From CAZUGO01 sp964619935 (GTDB lineage: Bacteria; Planctomycetota; Phycisphaerae; UBA1845; CAIVHJ01): a stretch of DNA of 64,000 bases. A program made the position numbers and the translations under genes. The stretch lies in contig CAZUGO010000054.1 of NCBI GenBank assembly GCA_964619935.1, positions 1-64,000 of the forward strand, given 5' to 3'. The notes under the pieces are model-generated. The model saw only the letters and a program-made list of their open reading frames with translations. It did not search any database and was not told where the DNA came from. Below are positions 28,650 to 37,783 of this stretch, one piece after another (position 1 is the first letter of the stretch; every line of letters begins with the position of its first letter).

Positions 28650-29552
28650 ATGAAAGTTGGCTTCAGCTCCATTTGTTGTCCGACCTGGGATTTGCGGAAG
28701 ATCTTCGAGACGGCCGTGAAGCTGGGCTACCAGGGCATCGAGTTGCGTGGCCTGCAGGGCGAGTTGCACCTGCCGCACCACGCCGAGCTGGTCCAGAAAT
28801 GTGACGCCGTCGTGGACGCCTGTGACAAGACCGGGGTCGCCTTGGTCTGCCTGGGGACCTCCGCCTCGTTTGGTGACCGCCGGCCGCACGCCGTGGCCGA
28901 CAGCAAGGCGGTGGTGCGTGAACATATCGAACTCGCCCGCAAGCTGCGCTGCCCGACCGTGCGGGTCTTCAGCGGCGATATGCCCACGGGCGCCAACCGC
29001 CCGGAAACCCTGGGGCGCATCGCCGAAGCCCTGGGGGAGCTGGTCCAATTCGCCGGGCAACACCAGGTCACCATCCTCATCGAGAACAGCGGCGAGCTGG
29101 CCGGGAGCAAGGACTTGTGGTTCGTGCTGGACGCCGTGTCGCACCCGGCATTGCAGGCCTGTTGGAATCCGCTCCACGGGCTCACTGCCGGTGACCGGTC
29201 CTCGGTGGCCGTCCCGCGCCTGGGGTCTCGCCTGGGGTTGGTCCACGTGGTGGATGGCGCCGTCGACGGGGGGGTCTTGAACGAATACAAGCGCCTCGGC
29301 GAAGGCAACGTCGGCATTGCCCGCCTGATGGAACTGCTCACCGGGATTGCCTACGACGGCTACGTGATGGTCGACTGGCCCAAGTTGTGGACTCCCGGGC
29401 TTGCGGATGCCGACCAGGTGCTGCCGGAGGCCATCGCGTTTCTCAAACAGTGCCTGGGCACCGAGCGGAAGCCCCTCAGCGCCTACAAGGGCGACAAGCA
29501 TGCACCGCGCTTCGGCGCTCGGGCTCCGCGCACCCCTGCCCGGCAGCCATAG
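28650..29552 (+). CDS. sugar phosphate isomerase/epimerase-like TIM barrel
   Basis: A 300-residue protein of the xylose-isomerase-like TIM barrel fold (AP endonuclease 2 superfamily). Seen are MKVGFSSICCPTWDL at the start, GYQGIELRG (E), VRVFSGDMP, ILIENSGELAG (E), ACWNPLHG and LVHVVDGAV (H), then YVMVDWPKLW, where Asp stands in place of the common final Glu. A metal site is likely. ATG 28650 fits the fold; longer frames do not. The C-terminal tail (about 20 residues) is basic and extra. It is followed within 12 bases by a membrane protein gene. The substrate is unknown. Confidence 0.8.
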   Translation: MKVGFSSICCPTWDLRKIFETAVKLGYQGIELRGLQGELHLPHHAELVQKCDAVVDACDKTGVALVCLGTSASFGDRRPHAVADSKAVVREHIELARKLRCPTVRVFSGDMPTGANRPETLGRIAEALGELVQFAGQHQVTILIENSGELAGSKDLWFVLDAVSHPALQACWNPLHGLTAGDRSSVAVPRLGSRLGLVHVVDGAVDGGVLNEYKRLGEGNVGIARLMELLTGIAYDGYVMVDWPKLWTPGLADADQVLPEAIAFLKQCLGTERKPLSAYKGDKHAPRFGARAPRTPARQP

Positions 29553-29564
29553 GTCGGTCCTGAT

Positions 29565-31016
29565 ATGGTGAATGCCCTGACGCTCGCGATTCTGCTCAGT
29601 CTCCTGGGTATCGCCAGCCCTAAGTTGACCTTCATGAGAACCCGTTTACGTTGGGCGGTCTTCGGCAATCTGCTGACCGTCGGGTTGCTGGTGGCGGCGT
29701 GGCCCTGGTGTGTGCAAACGCACGCACCGCTGGCCCGCTGCGGCACCCTGGCCGCCGGGTTGGCGCTGCTGTGGTCGTGCGTCGGTTGGGTGGCCCGCCG
29801 CAGGTTGGGCGAGCAGGGCCGCTTGCGGGCCGAGCATCCCAGCATCCAGGTGGCTCAACTGTTGTGTCTGGCGACCGGCCTGTTCGCCGTGCTGGTGTGC
29901 TCCTACTACATGGTCGATCAGTTTGCGCGGGCGTTGGCCCACACCTGGAGCTACACGGTGCTGGAAGCCAGCGGCGGGGTGCTGGGCGATCTGCCGGGAG
30001 GCTTCATTCTGTTGTGTGTGGGATTGGCCTGCCTGGTGACCACCCATGCCACGCACAGCGGCTGCCTGCTGATGCCGATGGTCTGGGTGCTGTTTCTGGC
30101 GGTGGTGTGGCACTGCCTGCACATTCCGCCGGTCATTCCGGAACTCGGGATGTTGTCCGACGGGATCACCGGTGTGCCCAGCCTGTGGCTGATGGCGCTG
30201 CTGTTGGCGACCGCACTGCTGATGAGCGCCGTGGTGGCCATCCAGGGGCACAGTTGGCGCAGCAGTCGCGACCGGGCCTGGATCCAGGATGTCGATTACC
30301 TGTTGCGGCCGCCGCGCAGTTGGCCGGGCTTGGAGCCCAGTGTGGCGGCCATGGGTCTGTTCGTCGTCGTCCTCAGTGGCCTGATGCTGGTGTATCCGGT
30401 GCCCGCCGGGTCGTTCCGCCACGTCTTGCCAAGCGGGGTCTGCGTGGTCGCGGCGCTGGTGTCGGGCGTCGCGGTGCTGGCGGTGGCCAACCGCAATTGG
30501 ACCGAGAGCCTCGGCGACCTCGGCCTGGCGCTGATCAGCATCGCGTGGTGCGCGGCGGTCCTGGCATTCATGCCGTCGCAGCCGGTCGGCTTGTACGAGC
30601 GCTTCCCGCTGATCTTCAATGCCTTGATCCTGGGCTGTGCGGTGACCACGATTTTTTGGATCTGGCTGGGCGGCGTCTGGCAGCAGCAGATCGCCGACGA
30701 CGGCCGTCCGTGGACCACCGCCGGGCGTCTGGTGCCCTTGACCCGCCGGGCGGCACTGACCGCGGGCATGTTCGGCGTGCTGTTTTCGCTGCAGATGGGG
30801 TTGTGGGGCCGGGTTGAAGAAGTTCACGAGTTCGACAACAGCGCCGCCCGGCTGTTGTGGGGCTACGGCTGCATGCTGCTGCTGGCGGCGGCGGTCGGTC
30901 TGGCGTACGCCCGCACCCGTCGACCCGCCTTCCGGGTGCTGATCATGCTCACCTGCGTGGCGATGGTGTTCTTCGGCTTCATGCGGGTGCTGCCCTACAC
31001 CGGGTTGTCTTACTGA
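29565..31016 (+). CDS. unknown polytopic membrane protein
   Basis: This 483-residue protein has about twelve hydrophobic segments and no motif I recognise. Loops are short apart from one near the middle with SWRSSRDRAWIQDVDYLLRP and another with QQQIADDGRPWTT. Trp and Cys are frequent in the membrane segments. It begins 12 bases after the epimerase-like gene and ends two bases before dtd, so the three form a tight set. It might be a transporter or a cofactor protein. Homologues would help, as nothing in the sequence says more. Confidence 0.75.
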   Translation: MVNALTLAILLSLLGIASPKLTFMRTRLRWAVFGNLLTVGLLVAAWPWCVQTHAPLARCGTLAAGLALLWSCVGWVARRRLGEQGRLRAEHPSIQVAQLLCLATGLFAVLVCSYYMVDQFARALAHTWSYTVLEASGGVLGDLPGGFILLCVGLACLVTTHATHSGCLLMPMVWVLFLAVVWHCLHIPPVIPELGMLSDGITGVPSLWLMALLLATALLMSAVVAIQGHSWRSSRDRAWIQDVDYLLRPPRSWPGLEPSVAAMGLFVVVLSGLMLVYPVPAGSFRHVLPSGVCVVAALVSGVAVLAVANRNWTESLGDLGLALISIAWCAAVLAFMPSQPVGLYERFPLIFNALILGCAVTTIFWIWLGGVWQQQIADDGRPWTTAGRLVPLTRRAALTAGMFGVLFSLQMGLWGRVEEVHEFDNSAARLLWGYGCMLLLAAAVGLAYARTRRPAFRVLIMLTCVAMVFFGFMRVLPYTGLSY

Positions 31017-31018
31017 TC

Positions 31019-31468
31019 ATGCGCGCCGTGGTTCAACGGGTGTCCAGCGCTGCGGTGACCGTCGGCGATGAGATTGTCGGTCAGATCGGTGCGGGATTGC
31101 TGGTGTACCTCGGGGTCGCCGCCGGCGACACCGCCCGGGACGTCGCCTACCTGGTCAACAAGGTGGGCCACTTGCGCGTGTTCCACGACGCCGACGGCAA
31201 GATGAACCTGGATGTCCGTCAAGTGCAGGCCGCCTGCCTGGTGGTCAGCGCCTTCTCCACCCAGGGGGATGCCCGCAAAGGTCATCGGCCGGCGTTCACC
31301 GCCGCCGCCGCCCCGGAGCTGGCCGACGCCTTGTATCGGCAATTCTGTGAGCAGTTGCAGCGGAGCGGGGTTCCTTTGGCCACCGGCCGCTTTCGGGCGG
31401 CGATGCAGGTCCAATCGGTGAACGATGGGCCGATCTGCATCCTGGTCGATTCGGCGAAGGCGTTCTAA
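31019..31468 (+). CDS. dtd: D-aminoacyl-tRNA deacylase
   Basis: DTD hydrolyses D-amino acids from tRNA, a proofreading step in the cytoplasm. The 149 residues begin MRAVVQRVSSAAVTVGDEIVG and have GAGLLVYLGV, GKMNLDVRQ, RKGHRPAF, TGRFRAAMQV and the Gly-cisPro motif NDGPICI. The first active-site segment, normally SQFTL, reads SAFST here. The start at 31019 is two bases after the stop of the membrane protein. It is convergent with the transaldolase-type gene. Confidence 0.9.
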   Translation: MRAVVQRVSSAAVTVGDEIVGQIGAGLLVYLGVAAGDTARDVAYLVNKVGHLRVFHDADGKMNLDVRQVQAACLVVSAFSTQGDARKGHRPAFTAAAAPELADALYRQFCEQLQRSGVPLATGRFRAAMQVQSVNDGPICILVDSAKAF

Positions 31469-31548
31469 GACTGCAGCAGGGTGGCCGGGGCGCCCTGGGC
31501 AGTCATCGCCGTGCGGCTCCATCGTTCAAGACCCCGGCGGCGGCGGTG

Positions 31549-32193
31549 TCAGTGCTTGGCTTTTTCCCAATCGGCGAGGAAGCGGGCCAGCCCGATGTCG
31601 GTCAGTGGATGGTTCCAGAGCTTCTCAAAGACATCGTACGGCATGGTCGCGACGTCGGCACCGGCCCGGGCGGCTTCCAGGACGTGGAAGGGGTGCCGCA
31701 AGCTGGCGGCCAGGATCTGGGTCTGGAAGCCGTAGTTGTCATAAATCTGACGAATGTCACGGCAGACGTTCATGCCGTCTTCGCCGATGTCGTCGAGCCG
31801 ACCGAGGAACGGGCTGCAGTAGGTGGCGCCGGCTTTGGCGACGATCAGGGCCTGCAGCGGCTGGAAACAGAGGGTCATGTTGACCGCCAAGTGTTCGGCC
31901 GCGCAGATCCGCAGGGCCTTGATGCCCTCGGGGATGGTCGGCAGTTTGATCACGACGTTGGGGGCGATCTTGCTCAGCGCGCGGGCTTCCTCGATCATGG
32001 CGCCGCATTCGATGCTGACCACCTCAGCGGACACCGGCCCGGAGGTGATCCCGCAGATTTCCTGAACCAGGGCTTTGAATGACTTGCCTTCCTTGGCGAC
32101 CAGCGACGGATTGGTGGTGACGCCGTCGAGCAGGCCCATGTCATGAGCCGATCGAATCTGGTCTACGTTTGCGGTGTCGAGAAAGAACTTCAT
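31549..32193 (-). CDS. transaldolase-family (fructose-6-phosphate aldolase-like) protein
   Basis: A small class I aldolase of 214 residues. It begins MKFFLDTANVDQI, has TTNPSLVAKEG (26-36), the Schiff-base lysine K83 in VVIKLPTIPEG, and FLGRLDDIGEDG. The length matches the short TalC/Fsa subfamily rather than full transaldolases. ATG 32193 is supported by AGAAGGG just upstream; longer in-frame leads look non-coding. It could act in the pentose phosphate pathway as a transaldolase or as a fructose-6-phosphate aldolase. It diverges from the nuo operon. Confidence 0.9.
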   Translation of the reverse strand: MKFFLDTANVDQIRSAHDMGLLDGVTTNPSLVAKEGKSFKALVQEICGITSGPVSAEVVSIECGAMIEEARALSKIAPNVVIKLPTIPEGIKALRICAAEHLAVNMTLCFQPLQALIVAKAGATYCSPFLGRLDDIGEDGMNVCRDIRQIYDNYGFQTQILAASLRHPFHVLEAARAGADVATMPYDVFEKLWNHPLTDIGLARFLADWEKAKH

Positions 32194-32372
32194 GCTCGGC
32201 CCTTCTGCCTGGTGCTCGGGAAAATCCCACGGCACACCGCGCGGTCGCGATCGGCGCGGTGCCGCCCGCGGCAGTGTAGCACATCCCCGAACAGATCCCA
32301 CCCTGGATTTGCAGCGGGTCGGCGGGTGGGGTGTTTTTCTTCGGCAGCAACGATTTAGCGTCCCGCAGACCG

Positions 32373-32401
32373 TTGAACTCGGCGGGGTGCCTCACTACAA
32401 T
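32373..32401 (+). promoter_or_regulatory. promoter of the nuo operon
   Basis: TTGAAC (32373-32378), 17 bases, TACAAT (32396-32401). It is 126 bases before nuoI. On the other strand a TACACT (32278-32273) with a preceding TGC may serve the aldolase gene. Apart from these I see nothing in the 32194-32527 gap. Confidence 0.65.
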
Positions 32402-32527
32402 GCTGCGGTTCCGCGGCGTCTCGTAAAGGGCGCTGGGATCAGGGCTTATTTGGGGTTGGTCCGCCCGGTGTTTGACCGGGAGTGAACCGGCGGCGGACCG
32501 CCCGGCCGTTCGTGCTGCCGCTGGCAA

Positions 32528-33121
32528 ATGGTTCCCATGGGATACTTCTCCAATATCTACCAGGCCTTGCGAACGGTGGTCATCGGCATGCGGATTACGC
32601 TGAAGTATGCCTATGCCCAGCCAATCACCGTTCAGTATCCGGACGTCGCGCCGGTGCTGCAGCAGCGCTTTCGCGGGTTTCACTTCTTCGAAATCGAGAA
32701 GTGCATTGCCTGCGACCTGTGCGCCAAAGCCTGTCCGGTGGACTGCATTTACATCGAGAAAACCGGGCCCCGCAAGATCGACAAGGATACCGGCATCGCC
32801 ATGGGCGGCGCCATGCTGCGGTACGCGATTGATTACTCCAAGTGCATGTTTTGTGCGTTGTGCACCTACCCCTGCCCGACCGACTGCATCCACATGGGCA
32901 ACGTTCATGACATGTCCGCCTACGACCGCGAGAGCATGATTGTGGAGTTCACCGAGTTGGCCAAGGCCGGCCACCAGACGCCCCAGCCGTTGTGGATGCA
33001 GCAGGAGCAGGCCCCGCCGTGGGTGCGCGACCTGCGGAAGCACTGGCAGGACAGTGCCCATCCGGTGAAAGACGAAATGATCAAGGCCTTGAGCCCGTCC
33101 GAGCCGCCCGCGAAGGATTGA
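32528..33121 (+). CDS. nuoI: NADH-quinone oxidoreductase subunit I
   Basis: NuoI passes electrons to NuoB through two 4Fe-4S clusters. Both sites are complete: C59, C62, C65, C69 (CIACDLCAKAC) and C106, C109, C112, C116 (CMFCALCTYPC). The 197 residues begin with an amphipathic membrane-side helix (IYQALRTVVIGMRITL). ATG 32528 or 32537 are both possible starts. It is first in the operon, whereas most bacteria place nuoI between nuoH and nuoJ. Confidence 0.95.
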   Translation: MVPMGYFSNIYQALRTVVIGMRITLKYAYAQPITVQYPDVAPVLQQRFRGFHFFEIEKCIACDLCAKACPVDCIYIEKTGPRKIDKDTGIAMGGAMLRYAIDYSKCMFCALCTYPCPTDCIHMGNVHDMSAYDRESMIVEFTELAKAGHQTPQPLWMQQEQAPPWVRDLRKHWQDSAHPVKDEMIKALSPSEPPAKD

Positions 33122-33129
33122 GAGCGCCG

Positions 33130-33621
33130 ATGTCATCAATGCCATGGATGCTGGCTGCTGCGGCCCCCGATACCCTGCGGGGCAACACCAACGTCGAGTT
33201 CATGGTCGGGGTGTTGCTCTTCGGCGGGGTCGGTTTCCTGATGGCCTTCGCGGTCCTGGTGGTCGGCAAGTTGATTCGGCCGCAGGTGGCCCACCCCGAG
33301 AAAGACGCCGCCTACGAATGCGGTGAGCCAGCCATCGGGTCCAGTTGGGTGCAGTTCGATCTGCGGTTCTACGTGGTGGCTTTGGTGTTCATCGTGTTCG
33401 ACGTCGAGATCGTGCTGTTCTGGCCTTGGGCCGTGGTGTTCAAGGAGGCCGGACTGGCGGCACTGTACGACATGTTGTTCTTCTTCGGTGTGGTGGTGGT
33501 CGGCTTCCTGTTCCTGTGGAAGTACGGCTATCTGGACTGGGTGCGGGCCAGCACCGGTCAGCCCCGTGACGCGGTGTACCCGCCCAGCACGTTGTCCGAG
33601 GAAGCCCGCCGCTGGAGTTGA
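33130..33621 (+). CDS. nuoA: NADH-quinone oxidoreductase subunit A
   Basis: A 163-residue membrane subunit with three hydrophobic segments. The conserved loop AAYECGEPAIGSS is present, with the Cys of the TMH1-2 loop. FYVVALVFIVFDVEIVLFWPW is the hallmark second helix with two acidic residues. It starts with ATG 33130, eight bases after the nuoI stop. The extra 25 N-terminal residues before VEFMVGVLLF are longer than usual and Ala-rich. Confidence 0.95.
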   Translation: MSSMPWMLAAAAPDTLRGNTNVEFMVGVLLFGGVGFLMAFAVLVVGKLIRPQVAHPEKDAAYECGEPAIGSSWVQFDLRFYVVALVFIVFDVEIVLFWPWAVVFKEAGLAALYDMLFFFGVVVVGFLFLWKYGYLDWVRASTGQPRDAVYPPSTLSEEARRWS

Positions 33622-33648
33622 TTCTCCCGGCGGACAGAGGATCGTGAC

Positions 33649-34173
33649 GTGAGTTGGATTGAGAATCGATTCGAAGAAGGGTTGATGGTCACCTCGCTGG
33701 ACTGGTTCCTCAATTGGGGCCGGCAAAGCAGCATCTGGCCGATGACCTTCGGCATCGCCTGCTGTGCCATCGAGATGATGGCCACCGGGGCTTCGCGGTT
33801 CGACATCGATCGGTTTGGCGCCGGGGCGTTTCGAGCCACCCCGCGGCAGAGCGACCTGATGATTGTCGCCGGCACGGTGACCTACAAGATGGCCAGCCGG
33901 GTCAAGCGCCTGTACAACCAGATGCCTGAACCCAAGTACGTCATGGCGATGGGTGCCTGCACCATCGGCGGCGGGCCCTATTTCAAGCACGGCTACCACG
34001 TGGTCAAGGGGGTCGACTTGGTGGTGCCGGTGGACATCTACGTCCCCGGCTGCCCGCCGCGCCCCGAAGCCCTGCTCGAAGGGCTGATGCGGTTGCAGGA
34101 CAAGATTCGGAACAGCACCATCGCCAAGAGCGACCTGCTCAAGGCCAAGGAACTGGCGGCCGGCCGCAATTGA
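33649..34173 (+). CDS. nuoB: NADH-quinone oxidoreductase subunit B
   Basis: NuoB holds cluster N2, the last iron-sulphur cluster before quinone. All four ligands are visible: C38, C39 (GIACCAIEMM), C104 (GACTIGGGPY) and C135 (PGCPPRPEALLEG). Start is GTG 33649, 27 bases after nuoA. The length of 174 residues is typical. Confidence 0.96.
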   Translation: MSWIENRFEEGLMVTSLDWFLNWGRQSSIWPMTFGIACCAIEMMATGASRFDIDRFGAGAFRATPRQSDLMIVAGTVTYKMASRVKRLYNQMPEPKYVMAMGACTIGGGPYFKHGYHVVKGVDLVVPVDIYVPGCPPRPEALLEGLMRLQDKIRNSTIAKSDLLKAKELAAGRN

Positions 34174-34198
34174 CCGCCGCCTGGGGGGTGCCCGCCCG

Positions 34199-34759
34199 GT
34201 GAGCCCCGAGATCATCATGGCAACGCTGCAAGCGCGGTTTCCCGAGGCCGTGGTGGGTGCGGGCGCCGCGTCGGGCCATCCGCACGTGGTGGTCGCCGCG
34301 GAGCACTGGCCGGTGCTGGCCCGTTTCTTGCGCGCGGACCCCGAGATGGGTTTCAACCTGCTGCGCTGCATCAGCGGATTGGATCTTCCGGCCGACAACC
34401 AGTTGGCGGCGGTGTACGACCTGCACGCCCTGGCTCCGGGCCCCGCCGGCGCGTGCTGGCGGCTGGTGCACGAGTTCGCGGTTCGCGTGGTCGTGAGCCG
34501 CGATCGGCCGCACATCCCCAGCGTGGCCGACGTCTGGCCGGCTGCGGACTGGCATGAGCGCGAGGCCTATGACCTGCTCGGGATCGTATTTGACAACCAC
34601 CCGGATTCGGTGACCGATCACGACGGCACCCATCCGCGGCGGATCTTGTGTCCCGATGACTGGGTCGGCTTCCCGTTGCGCAAGGATTATGTGTTTCCGC
34701 TGGAGTACCATGGGATTCCCGGAACGACCGAGTTCGAACTAACCTCGCCGGTTCATTAG
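34199..34759 (+). CDS. nuoC: NADH-quinone oxidoreductase subunit C
   Basis: The 30-kDa peripheral subunit, which stabilises the Q-module. The C-terminal signature REAYDLLGIVFDNHPD and RRILCPDDWVGFPLRKDY are complete. It is a separate gene of 186 residues, not fused to NuoD. Start is GTG 34199; ATG 34217 is an alternative. Confidence 0.94.
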   Translation: MSPEIIMATLQARFPEAVVGAGAASGHPHVVVAAEHWPVLARFLRADPEMGFNLLRCISGLDLPADNQLAAVYDLHALAPGPAGACWRLVHEFAVRVVVSRDRPHIPSVADVWPAADWHEREAYDLLGIVFDNHPDSVTDHDGTHPRRILCPDDWVGFPLRKDYVFPLEYHGIPGTTEFELTSPVH

Positions 34760-34844
34760 ACGCTCGGTTGGGGGGCGCCCGGGTCAAAGGCACCCGGGCA
34801 CGCCGTTCCGAAGCGTCGCTGACCGGCGACCCCGATCCACTGCG

Positions 34845-36068
34845 ATGACCGATATCATCTACGAAGCCCAACCGGACCTGCTGATGGATTCCGACGTTCA
34901 GGGCGACGTGCGCACCGAGGAGATGCTGGTCAACATGGGCCCGCAGCATCCGGCGACCCACGGCGTGTTGCGGGTGGTGTTGCGCACCGACGGCGAACTG
35001 GTGCTCGAGGCCGTGCCGCACATCGGGTACCTGCATCGCTGTGCCGAAAAAATCGGAGAGAACCTCCAGGCCTACCAGTTCGTGCCCAAGACCGATCGCA
35101 TGGACTACCTCGCCGCCATGAACAACAACCACGGCTTTGCCCTGGCGGTCGAGCGCTTGGCGGGCCTGGAGATCCCCGACCGGGCCAGCACCATCCGGAT
35201 CATCGTCTGTGAGCTGAACCGGATTGCCTCTCACCTGGTGTCCTTTGGGACCTACGGTATGGACATGGGGGCCTTCACGCCCTTCCTGTACGCCTTTCGC
35301 GAGCGGGAGATGATCCTCGATTTGCTGGAGCAGGCCTGCGGGGCCCGCCTGACCTACAGCTACATCACCCCCGGCGGCGTGACCCACGACCTGCCGGAGG
35401 GCTTCGTCGAGCGCTGCCGCGAGTTTCTGGATTATTTCGAGCCTAAGATCGCCGAATACAACAGCCTGCTGACCTACAACTACATCTTTATCAAGCGCAC
35501 CGCCGGCGTGGGCGTGATCTCGGCGGACCAGGCCCTGGCCTGGGGACTGACCGGCCCGTGCCTGCGGGGCAGCGGCGTGCGCTGGGACCTGCGGAAGTGC
35601 GCCCCGTACGACATCTACGACCGTTTCGAGTTCGAGATCCCGGTGGCATTGCCGGCGGGCGGCGCGCTGGCGGTGCCGGCGGGCATGCCGCCGACCACGG
35701 TGCCCGAAAGCGTCGTGGTCGGTGATTGCTGGAGTCGCTACGCCATCCGGGTGGTGGAGATGTACTGGTCGGCGCTGATCGTCCGGCAGGCCCTCGACCA
35801 GTTGCCGGAAGGCGCCCATCAGGGCAAAATCCCCAAGACCTTGAAGTTGCCCGCCGACGAGGTGTACTTCGAGGTTGAGAACCCGCGCGGCCAACTGGGC
35901 TTCCTGATTGTCGGCGACGGGTCGGCGATTCCGGCCCGGGTCAAGGCTCGCGGGCCGAGCTTCTGCAACCTGTCGGTGCTGCACCAGGTCGGCAGAAACT
36001 GCCTGGTGGCCGACATCCCCGCCATCATCGGCAGCATCGATGTGGTCATGGGTGAAGTGGATCGTTGA
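34845..36068 (+). CDS. nuoD: NADH-quinone oxidoreductase subunit D
   Basis: The 49-kDa subunit, forming the quinone pocket with NuoB. The 407 residues contain NMGPQHPATHGVLR, HIGYLHRCAEKIGE, the NNNHGFALAVE loop, TGPCLRGSGVRWDLRK, and the C-terminal DVVMGEVDR. The His and Tyr residues expected at the quinone head (HGV near residue 42 and YLHR) are present. The first 25 residues are an acidic extension. Confidence 0.96.
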   Translation: MTDIIYEAQPDLLMDSDVQGDVRTEEMLVNMGPQHPATHGVLRVVLRTDGELVLEAVPHIGYLHRCAEKIGENLQAYQFVPKTDRMDYLAAMNNNHGFALAVERLAGLEIPDRASTIRIIVCELNRIASHLVSFGTYGMDMGAFTPFLYAFREREMILDLLEQACGARLTYSYITPGGVTHDLPEGFVERCREFLDYFEPKIAEYNSLLTYNYIFIKRTAGVGVISADQALAWGLTGPCLRGSGVRWDLRKCAPYDIYDRFEFEIPVALPAGGALAVPAGMPPTTVPESVVVGDCWSRYAIRVVEMYWSALIVRQALDQLPEGAHQGKIPKTLKLPADEVYFEVENPRGQLGFLIVGDGSAIPARVKARGPSFCNLSVLHQVGRNCLVADIPAIIGSIDVVMGEVDR

Positions 36069-36167
36069 GTCGGCGCCCGGCGCACGTGCCGCAGGGCTTG
36101 GCTGGCGGACCCCCGCCGGGACGACCTTGGTGTGGGCCGCATGGGCCCGTGTGACGGAGTTTCGACA

Positions 36168-37721
36168 GTGAGTCAGGTGTGGCTGCCATGGCATCCCAAC
36201 CCCGAACGGTTTCGCCTCCGCGGGCTCACCCGGCGGTTGGTGTGGACGCCGATCCTGCTGCTGTATGCCCTGTTTCAACGGTTCCCCGGCGTGCTGTTCT
36301 ACGGCGGCGCCGTGGGGGTGTGCCTGTTGATCTGGGCGCACCACGAATTGTTTCGCGTGGTCCAGGTCGCGTTCCTGGACAACCCGGCGATTAACGATCC
36401 GGCGCTGCATTCCCGCTTCGGCGGGGCGCTGGCGCTCGAGGAGTTGCGACGCGGGGTGGGGGCCTGGCTGTCGCCCGATCACGCCTGGCTGGCCTACCCG
36501 TTGTACCCCCTGGGCCATGAACTCATTCGCGATCTGCTGGCGATGGGTGGCGTCCTTCTGGTGATCTCGCTGGTGCCACTCTTCGGGATCTGGTGGGAGC
36601 GCAAGGTCAGTGCCCACGTGCAGAATCGGCTGGGGCCGATGCGGGTCGGCGGCTGGCATGGCTGGACCCAGACCCTGGCCGACGGCGTCAAGCTGATCGC
36701 CAAGGAAGACTTCGTTCCCAAAGAGGGCGATGGTCCCTTGTTCCGGCTGGCCCCGTACCTGGCGTTTGTGCCCTCGATCATGGCCTTCATCGCCTTGCCC
36801 TTCGGGACGCAGTGGGTCTTCCGGTACACCGACGTCGGCTTGATCTTCGTCCTGGCCATGCTGGGCGTGGAGGTGGTCGGCGTGATCATCGCCGGCTGGG
36901 CCTCCAACAACAAGTGGAGCGTCTACGGGGCCATGCGCGAGGCCTGCCAGATGGTCTCCTACGAGATTCCCATGGGCATGGCGCTGCTGCTGCCGATCAT
37001 GGTCGCCGGAACCCTGAGTTTGACCGCGGTCGGTGACATGCAGTCCGGCGGCTGGTTCAGTTGGTTCTGTTTCCGCAATCCGGCGCTGTTCTTGGCGGCC
37101 CTGGCGTATTACGTGGCGTCGCTGGCCAGTTGCAAGCGGGCCCCGTTCGACCTGGCGGAGTCCGAAAGTGAGTTGGTCGCCGGTTTCCACACCGAGTATT
37201 CAGGCTTTCGCTGGTCGATGTTCTTCTTCGCCGAGTACTGCGCCATGTTCGTGGTCAGCGGCCTGGCGGTGATCTTGTTCTTCGGCGGCTGGAACTCGCC
37301 GGTCTCCGAACCCTGGCTGGCCTCGTGGCTGACGCATACCTGGAAGCTGCCCGATGGCCTGATCAAGACCTTCCTGGTCGGGGTGTTTGCCTCCGGGCCG
37401 CTGTGGTTCGTCCTGAAATGCGTGCTGCTGATCTACACCCAGATCTGGATCCGCTGGACGCTGCCGCGGATCCGCATCGACCAGGTGCTCTATGCCTGCG
37501 TGCAGGTCATGCTTCCGATGATGATGTTGCTGCTGCTGGGCAACACCGCCTGGATGCTGCTGTTTCCCGATGACGGAACCGCCGCTAGAATCGCCAACCT
37601 GGTGCTCGGGCTGGCGGGGCTGGTCGGGGTCGGGCTGTTTGCGGCGGCCGCCTGGAAGGGTTACCGGCGCCGCCGGCAGTTGGTTGGATACCTGGCCATC
37701 GAGGCCCTGCCCGGGTCCTAG
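36168..37721 (+). CDS. nuoH: NADH-quinone oxidoreductase subunit H, with N-terminal extension
   Basis: NuoH connects the Q-module to the membrane arm. The core has WWERKVSAHVQNRLGPMRVG (ERK at 144-146) and RAPFDLAESESELVAGFHTEYSG, the conserved acidic loop. In most NuoH the ERK lies near residue 40, so about 100 residues are added at the N-terminus, including an extra hydrophobic stretch (about 26-56) and a soluble loop. The C-terminus is also long (RRRRQLVGYLAIEAL). GTG 36168 was chosen because GGAG lies eight bases upstream. Total length is 517 against roughly 330-340 in most bacteria. Confidence 0.93.
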   Translation: MSQVWLPWHPNPERFRLRGLTRRLVWTPILLLYALFQRFPGVLFYGGAVGVCLLIWAHHELFRVVQVAFLDNPAINDPALHSRFGGALALEELRRGVGAWLSPDHAWLAYPLYPLGHELIRDLLAMGGVLLVISLVPLFGIWWERKVSAHVQNRLGPMRVGGWHGWTQTLADGVKLIAKEDFVPKEGDGPLFRLAPYLAFVPSIMAFIALPFGTQWVFRYTDVGLIFVLAMLGVEVVGVIIAGWASNNKWSVYGAMREACQMVSYEIPMGMALLLPIMVAGTLSLTAVGDMQSGGWFSWFCFRNPALFLAALAYYVASLASCKRAPFDLAESESELVAGFHTEYSGFRWSMFFFAEYCAMFVVSGLAVILFFGGWNSPVSEPWLASWLTHTWKLPDGLIKTFLVGVFASGPLWFVLKCVLLIYTQIWIRWTLPRIRIDQVLYACVQVMLPMMMLLLLGNTAWMLLFPDDGTAARIANLVLGLAGLVGVGLFAAAAWKGYRRRRQLVGYLAIEALPGS

Positions 37722-37783
37722 GGCCCGGCGGTCACTCGCTTGGAAACGGTTTTGTCCCACGCGAACTTGAAGAGAAGGATTCC

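Noticed and set aside
34371..37190. A 939-residue open frame antisense to nuoD and nuoH
   Set aside because: A shadow of conserved subunits; no motifs and no ribosome site.
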